IMG/VR virus record: IMGVR_UViG_3300050821_024071
Location: 1 to 33,830 of that record
Reading direction: 5' to 3' (one strand)
DNA from: a virus
DNA length: 33,830 bases
Position numbers and translations under genes: made by a program. Of the stretch, positions 30,601-33,830 are shown in pieces (positions within the stretch are counted from its first letter, which is position 1; the number at the start of each line of letters is the position of its first letter). Below the pieces are notes generated by a model. That model was not told where the DNA came from. It saw nothing but the letters and a program-made list of their open reading frames with translations, and ran no database searches.

Positions 30601-31055
30601 TCAACGGCGACGGCAACATCGGAGTCAATTGGAACATCGCAGCGGCTACGACTTCGTCTGGAACTGGTGGTGGTTCAGGTGGTGGGGGTGGCACGGGTGG
30701 GTGCTTCACGCCGAACAGCAGACTCCTAGACTTGACGCCTATTAGCGAGGTGGTAGTCGGAGATTTGATTTGGGTGGAACTTGAGGACAGCACGTTCGTT
30801 CAACGTCCTGTCGGGGCGGTGCTCACTTACGAGTACGACGGCATCCTCCATAACGTGGACCTCGGAACTTGGGTAACTCCAAACCACCGCTTCAAGCAGC
30901 CCGATGGCTCGTGGAAGCGTGCAGACGAACTGTTCTCCAAGACCATGCACTACACGGGGACCGTCCACAACCTGCACATCGAAACGCAGGACGACAATGA
31001 ACGCAACTACATTCTGTGGAACAAGATGGTCGCTCACAACTACAAGATTGCTTAG
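27639..31055 (+). CDS. J-like tail tip/host-specificity protein with C-terminal Hint domain
   Basis: 1138 aa, GTA gp15/lambda J-like. The N-terminus MAIFGGGKS..VLGYPYPVVMGTA and TADCVAALCNGPVSGIGDVW are typical. A K-GGGG linker repeat is at residues about 54-70. The central hub and fibronectin-like parts (SFTVPANSTGTTFSGLTSGT) follow. After a GGGSGGGGGTGG linker comes a Hint domain (residues 1022-1138): Cys1022-Phe start, VVVGD, block B TPNH (1080-1083), and a terminal His1133-Asn1134 with only YKIA after it. These are the residues needed for thioester formation and Asn cyclisation, so the domain could cut itself off or attach the tip to another molecule. That activity is inferred. No endonuclease is inserted. 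Confidence 0.88.
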   Translation: MAIFGGGKSNSPTKEFGARVNQSVLGYPYPVVMGTAQVQQTLLWIDGFDATKQSSKGGGGKGGGGKGGGGFYTYTADCVAALCNGPVSGIGDVWSGQSWLGSPTAAEAYTITGSGTYTPTNASALYNDLGVSVETSYSGTYNDYGSPGSVSLSGVDRSPLLRVAYGTTLSTGQYSINPSTGAYNFNNTADAGRVVHLSYSFLYTTINQQETDVVPAGKTISVGGSQKFGSDFGVRYAAGPNVGVALTRVSGTPSATGTYQVTGSAPATYHFATGDIAAEVTITFSINDPNAVGQGQSSTLNFTLNGGTPGQSPFSFLTASYPGAAFGYTSLATVLYQPMGLGSSGEIQQNKFEVITPDVYGGGVEDCNPVTCVTKVLTNGQWGLGVGPIPFPTSVLDNGASGTWGGSASTPGARQSNGTAWNWFAANNFFISPVIDTQDTAASVMSKWLEAGMCAAFMSEGLLKLVPYGDTTTVANGVTWTAPSTYVVALDDSCFVGKEGEDPVKISRIAPHDAWNVVQIQWDNRLNQYSPEITQESDQSLINRWGERREDPQNWDFIHTLPAATFAADMRLKHGSYIRNSYEFTLPYSYSYLEPMDIATISTTSVWATGLNNTNLSVTNLPVRITKVVDDPVAGLHITCEDYPFGAHQPTLYNKQISNGDVAVDTFADPGSAEIVMFEATNQLTGYNGDQIWIGALGTSDNYGFTNVWVSQDGTTYKQVGTIRAPARLGEVHSTFASGSDPDTTNTLIVDLADNCQALEAGTTTDADNGTTMCFVDGEILSYSALSYTGQNQITMGTYIRRGQKGSTISSHAASGLFLRLDDSVYKYTYDPVWRGQTLHFKFQAVNSFGNNAQALSSLTPVSFTLPGTSKGTIDASTGIILGPALPNSTPLNGQGSIAGAGVNTFAYTSTTSSIKVTWTSFPVYNPDGSSFTVPANSTGTTFSGLTSGTTYYFGTYVVVSTGICHAVLSDVSSGKALFSAQYITQTLNGDGNIGVNWNIAAATTSSGTGGGSGGGGGTGGCFTPNSRLLDLTPISEVVVGDLIWVELEDSTFVQRPVGAVLTYEYDGILHNVDLGTWVTPNHRFKQPDGSWKRADELFSKTMHYTGTVHNLHIETQDDNERNYILWNKMVAHNYKIA

Positions 31056-31065
31056 AGAGGGCACG

Positions 31066-31410
31066 ATGATTCAAATCTACTTCATTTCTCCCAACGGAGC
31101 CTCGGTCGTACAGAAGGCGCTACTCGGTCTTGGTGGGCAGCGCACGCACGGCTGGCGACCGGATGGGGACGACAAACAAGTGATTGGCGTGGTTGAAGTT
31201 CTGATGGGCGATACCGAACAGGTGTGTGACGCTCTAGAAGCCGCTGGCATTCTTATTCTGCCCGACCACAAAGGCACGGAAACGATAGCGGCGGAGCATC
31301 ACGAAAAGCTCAAGCTGCATGGCGTTTTACCGACGGATACCACGAAGATCGCCATGACCAAGGTTCACGGGATCGCCGGGTTCCCGCCGTTGAAACCCAA
31401 GAGGTTTTAA
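31066..31410 (+). CDS. Small hypothetical protein after the tail tip, 114 aa
   Basis: Start at the ATG 31066 with AGAGAGGG about five bases upstream, ten bases after the J-like stop. MIQIYFISPNGASVVQKAL is followed by GWRPDGDDKQVIGVVEVLMGD and a helical end with HHEKLKLHG. It is soluble and alpha/beta with no known motif. As the last gene of the structural operon it may be a tip accessory or a chaperone for the fibre or Hint domain, which is inference from position only. Its stop overlaps the opposing gene by four bases. Confidence 0.65.
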   Translation: MIQIYFISPNGASVVQKALLGLGGQRTHGWRPDGDDKQVIGVVEVLMGDTEQVCDALEAAGILILPDHKGTETIAAEHHEKLKLHGVLPTDTTKIAMTKVHGIAGFPPLKPKRF

Positions 31411-31679
31411 TACTCCTCGGGGAGCAGCAGACACGTGCTGGCACGATCTGCCTCGGTGATAATCCAAATCCTGACGCCGCTCTTCAAGGTGTAAACGGAC
31501 ATGATGCGCAAATGAATGATGATCGCGACCTCGTTCTCGCGTCGGTCGTGGTTGTCCACAATTCCCCAATCGCCGGATAGGTGTCTCTGCAAGTAATCCA
31601 AAAGCGACTCGCCCGATGCCTCCAAAGCTCCGAGGGCACCGGGCGTCGCCACCACCTGACCGGGTTTGAAGCGGTTCAC
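31407..31679 (-). CDS. Conserved small protein ending LPEEY, 90 aa
   Basis: The GTG start at 31679 overlaps the stop of the upstream gene (GTGA), so the two are coupled. NRFKPGQVVATPGALGAL, then DYLQRHLSGDWG, DRRENEVA and RIWIITEADRASTCLLLPEEY in sequence are characteristic of a small family I recall from plasmids and prophages of many proteobacteria and acidobacteria, sometimes misnamed as a restriction subunit. No activity is known to me. The conserved W, E and terminal EEY suggest a compact soluble fold. The TAA overlaps the structural operon end. Confidence 0.7.
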   Translation of the reverse strand: MNRFKPGQVVATPGALGALEASGESLLDYLQRHLSGDWGIVDNHDRRENEVAIIIHLRIMSVYTLKSGVRIWIITEADRASTCLLLPEEY

Positions 31680-32041
31680 TTGGCCGAGGCCGCGCTCGCG
31701 GCCTTCGGCTGCTTCTTGGTTTCTTCGTAGGAGGTCCACAGCTGCTTCACCTTCACCGGGTCGTTCTTGAAAAGTTCGCAAAGCGACTCAGGTGTCATGC
31801 CGAGGCGTTCCGCACGACCGACCCAACTTAACGCATAGCCCGTTTTCCCAAAAGCACGAACCACTGAGGGCTTGCTAGGACGACCCGCGAGAACCGCCAG
31901 CTGAGCACCGACAGCGGTTTTGGAACCCGACACCGGAACAGCGGCGCGAACTGCTTTGGTCGCCACTGTGCTCTCCGGTTTGTCGTTGGCCTGAGCGAGC
32001 TTCACATCTTTTGCCCGAACCTTCTTGGATTTCTTAGCCAT
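31676..32041 (-). CDS. Basic small protein, 121 aa
   Basis: A textbook ribosome site (AAAGGAGG seven bases before ATG) marks the start. The first 40 residues are lysine-rich (MAKKSKKVRAKDVKLAQ) and probably disordered; residues about 60-105 (FGKTGYALSWVGRAERLGMTPESLCELF) form a compact helical unit; the end is Ala/Lys-rich. DNA binding is a reasonable guess from charge. It is the first gene of a two-gene leftward unit with a promoter candidate at 32071-32099. In a prophage such a unit facing away from the integrase may be expressed in the lysogen. Confidence 0.65.
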   Translation of the reverse strand: MAKKSKKVRAKDVKLAQANDKPESTVATKAVRAAVPVSGSKTAVGAQLAVLAGRPSKPSVVRAFGKTGYALSWVGRAERLGMTPESLCELFKNDPVKVKQLWTSYEETKKQPKAASAASAK

Positions 32042-32070
32042 TTGCGTTCCTCCTTTGTGGAACGTTGGCT

Positions 32071-32099
32071 ACCATACGTTGACTGTATCGTAAAGTAAA
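32071..32099 (-). promoter_or_regulatory. Candidate promoter of the leftward two-gene unit
   Basis: On the minus strand TTTACT (-35) and TATGGT (-10) are separated by exactly 17 bases, about 30 bases before the start codon at 32041. Each box matches four of six consensus positions. ACGTTG occurs twice nearby and might be an operator element. Confidence 0.4.
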
Positions 32100-32353
32100 T
32101 AGCACTGAGGTTGGGGCAGGCTGGGTACTGAAGTTCAAAACCCAGCTGCTGCTCTATGTGTTGTGGAAATCTGTGCAAGAGTGTTGAAAACTGTGGAAAC
32201 CATTAACGGCGAATCACCAAATACCCAATGTTTATGCGGCTTGGGATACGCACCACAAGATATAGGCACTTAGCAAGAAAACTCATCCACATTTTGCGTT
32301 TTGCTCTTGACGAGCTTCGGTGGAGCGTCCGATACTGCCCCTGAAAACAGAAA
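32100..32353. other. Non-coding region with DnaA-box-like sites and a hairpin
   Basis: No gene is seen. TGTGGAAAT (32162-32170), TGTGGAAAC (32192-32200) and TCATCCACA (32283-32291) each resemble the DnaA box at seven or eight of nine positions. A 7-bp hairpin (GCTGGGT..ACCCAGC, 32120-32146) is also present. This could be a replication or integration control region; the match is suggestive only. Confidence 0.3.
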
Positions 32354-32389
32354 CGGACCTGAGCGGCTCTTGCCAGCCAATCAGGTCCG
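32354..32389 (-). terminator. Hairpin, likely terminator for integrase transcripts
   Basis: CGGACCTGA and TCAGGTCCG form a perfect 9-bp stem whose loop holds a second GGCT/AGCC stem. On the minus strand it is followed by TTTCTGTTTTC, so it can stop leftward transcription coming from the integrase. On the plus strand it lies just before the 45-aa gene and may fold in its leader. Confidence 0.5.
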
Positions 32390-32408
32390 GGAAAGTGAGG
32401 CTAAACAG

Positions 32409-32546
32409 ATGAAGCACACCATTGTGCACATCATCCGCGATTCTAGGACTGGCCGGATCATTTCGCAAAACACCGCGAATCGGAAAAACCCGGCTACTTG
32501 GGAACGCGAGACGGTTTACAGACCGTCACCGAAACGTGAAAAGTAG
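32409..32546 (+). CDS. 45-aa basic protein
   Basis: ATG at 32409 with GAGG nine bases upstream. MKHTIVHIIRDSRTGRIIS then a basic end (NPATWERETVYRPSPKREK). Small proteins with the pattern R-D-x-x-T-G-R-(F/I)-(V/I)-S and a TV-E-T tail are frequent near phage integrases and replication genes; their function is unknown. It is oriented against the integrase, within a region rich in hairpins. Confidence 0.5.
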   Translation: MKHTIVHIIRDSRTGRIISQNTANRKNPATWERETVYRPSPKREK

Positions 32547-32566
32547 TTGATGTGAAACCCGGTCAA

Positions 32567-32623
32567 GGACGTCAGGCTTTTGCTGGCGTCCCGCACCGGA
32601 GCGCATCGTACAAAAAGATGCGC
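32567..32623. repeat. Two tandem hairpins between the 45-aa gene and integrase
   Basis: GGACGTCAG (32567-32575) pairs with CTGGCGTCC (32583-32591) with one G-T pair. GCGCATC (32601-32607) pairs perfectly with GATGCGC (32617-32623). Neither has a T-tract. They lie just past the integrase stop, where integrase arm sites, an attachment site or mRNA 3' structures may occur. Confidence 0.4.
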
Positions 32624-32675
32624 GGCGGTGACAAGAAGTTTCTTCATATTTTCGTTTGGCCTGTGGATTATCAGT

Positions 32676-33830
32676 TCACACTTCCACAGTCTCCGCAAGG
32701 TTGTTCGCCATCGTCCGCGCTCGCTTGGATTTCACATTCAAGGTGGCGAGGTAGCGACGGAGGGTGAGAAGGTCTGCGTGTCCGATCCATTCCTGCACAT
32801 CCTGAATCGGCGTCCCGGCTTCAAGGTGCATAGTCGCGAACGTCCGACGGAACTTATGTAGGTTCCAGCGGCCTGGCAGTCCCGCATTCTTGACGATGTC
32901 CTTCAACTTGCCGAGGAAATGTCCCTCGGGCTTCCCAACTGAGGAAACGAAGACCGTCGGGCGGGTCGGGTAGAGCACCTTGTAAGTGCGGAAGGCTTCC
33001 ACCAGAACATCGGGGATGGGGATAACGCGGGAGCGGCGGTTCTTGGTGGTGAACCCCGGCTTCGCCTGTACTGTCACCGTACCGCCGTCCAAATCCACGT
33101 CAGCCCACGTGAGGAACATCACTTCCCTCTCCCGCATCCCGGTGTAGAGAAATGTCTGGTAGCGGATGCGCTGCTCCGAGTCGCAGGCCGCGAAGAACTG
33201 CTTCAACTCTTCCCTGCTGTAATAGTCCACGACAGGTTCATCGTATTTCGGCATCTCGCTCGGCTTGATGAGACCGACGACTCCCTGGTTGCGGAGGAAC
33301 GTCAGAAGGGATTGAACCCGGTTAAAGCAGGTGCGGGGAGCCGAGCCTTCGTTCTGATAATGCTTCCAGTAGGCGAAGATGTCGGAGCGGCTGACTTCGT
33401 GGAGATAGGTCTTACCCGAGACTCGCTGGAATAGCTCCAGTTCCCACCGCCATCTGGCGACGCCGCGCTCGTCGGTCTGGGTAGAACGCTCTAATAGGAA
33501 CGATTCGATGGCCGAGGCCAGCTTCACACCAGCCGGAGCCGTTCGTTCCTCTACGGGAGGCCTCTTCCCTGCTAGGACATCCTCTTGCCTCATCTGAGCC
33601 TTTACAGCCTCAATCGGGTCGGGACCGACTTTCTTCCACCGCTGGCTGGTGCCATCATACCAACGCAGGTAGTAGTCAAACTCGCAGTGCGAGATTTCCT
33701 TTTTGTCCTTCCCCTTCACGCCGACTCCCGGCTTGAGCCGAGACTTTCCTGCATAGGCAGCCGCCATTGCGGGCAGCTGCTTTCCGTCCTGCTTGAAGCG
33801 GATAAAGATGCTTACGGTTTGATTCGCCAT
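32676..33830 (-). CDS. int: Tyrosine recombinase (phage integrase)
   Basis: 384 aa, reaching the last base of the window with its ATG. The catalytic set is intact: Arg233 (TGMRERE), Lys in the beta hairpin (KPGFTTKNRR, residues 257-266), His325-x-x-Arg328 (HKFRRT), His351 (IGHAD) and Tyr360 (LRRYLA). The SAM-like core-binding domain covers about residues 103-190, and the first 70 residues are an arm-type domain with a basic patch (KGKDKKE). It inserts and excises the phage genome. The promoter and probably the attachment site lie beyond the window. Confidence 0.95.
   Translation of the reverse strand: MANQTVSIFIRFKQDGKQLPAMAAAYAGKSRLKPGVGVKGKDKKEISHCEFDYYLRWYDGTSQRWKKVGPDPIEAVKAQMRQEDVLAGKRPPVEERTAPAGVKLASAIESFLLERSTQTDERGVARWRWELELFQRVSGKTYLHEVSRSDIFAYWKHYQNEGSAPRTCFNRVQSLLTFLRNQGVVGLIKPSEMPKYDEPVVDYYSREELKQFFAACDSEQRIRYQTFLYTGMREREVMFLTWADVDLDGGTVTVQAKPGFTTKNRRSRVIPIPDVLVEAFRTYKVLYPTRPTVFVSSVGKPEGHFLGKLKDIVKNAGLPGRWNLHKFRRTFATMHLEAGTPIQDVQEWIGHADLLTLRRYLATLNVKSKRARTMANNLAETVEV

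Noticed and set aside
1-33830. CRISPR arrays, insertion sequences or rRNA genes
   Set aside because: No regularly spaced repeats, transposase motifs or rRNA-like conserved blocks were seen on either strand.

Overview
The window holds an almost complete temperate siphophage genome, most simply an integrated prophage. A tyrosine integrase fills the right end, and a full head and long-tail morphogenesis module runs left to right from about 9.3 to 31.4 kb. Both edges coincide with start codons (ATG at base 1; integrase start at the last base), so the window looks trimmed to gene boundaries and no attL/attR pair is visible. The host cannot be fixed from the sequence. Moderately high GC and the look of several small proteins (for example the one at 5600-6073) remind me of Acidobacteriota; this is recollection, not a search.

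Layout. 1-2 kb: a small hypothetical gene, a leftward 2-oxoglutarate/Fe(II) dioxygenase of JBP/TET-like aspect, and upstream of it a dense run of RNA-like structures ending in a degenerate tRNA(CAT). 2-3.5 kb: a leftward operon of five small early-type genes. 3.5-4.7 kb: a divergent control region with a perfect 12-bp inverted repeat, then rightward a tiny HTH protein interrupted by an in-frame stop, a winged-helix protein and a small ORF. 4.6-9.1 kb: an accessory zone of short genes on both strands, including three exported proteins on the minus strand, small membrane proteins and an HNH endonuclease. 9.3-16.6 kb: packaging and head genes in the unusual order zinc ribbon, small terminase, major capsid protein, large terminase, portal, ClpP-like protease, connector, adaptor. 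16.6-22.4 kb: tail terminator, a 1178-aa fibre with an SGNH-esterase domain, HK97 gp10-like protein, a GT2 glycosyltransferase and the tail tube. 22.4-31.4 kb: tail assembly chaperone with a -1 frameshift site, tape measure, then the GTA-like series DUF2460, DUF2163, NlpC/P60 and a J-like protein, and one small trailing gene. 31.4-33.8 kb: two leftward small genes, a 370-bp non-coding region, a 45-aa gene and the integrase.

How it works together. Terminase and portal package DNA into HK97-fold capsids matured by the ClpP-like protease. Connector, adaptor, gp10-like and terminator proteins join the head to a tube whose length is set by the tape measure, helped by the frameshifted chaperone. 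The tail tip (DUF2460, DUF2163, NlpC/P60, J-like) and the SGNH fibre recognise and breach the cell surface. The least conventional features are the Hint (intein-like) domain ending the J-like protein, the capsid gene lying upstream of the large terminase, the dioxygenase with its structured upstream RNA, and the glycosyltransferase and esterase fibre placed inside the head-tail joining genes. Intrinsic terminators are best supported after the major capsid gene and after the exported-protein gene at 6990-7526.
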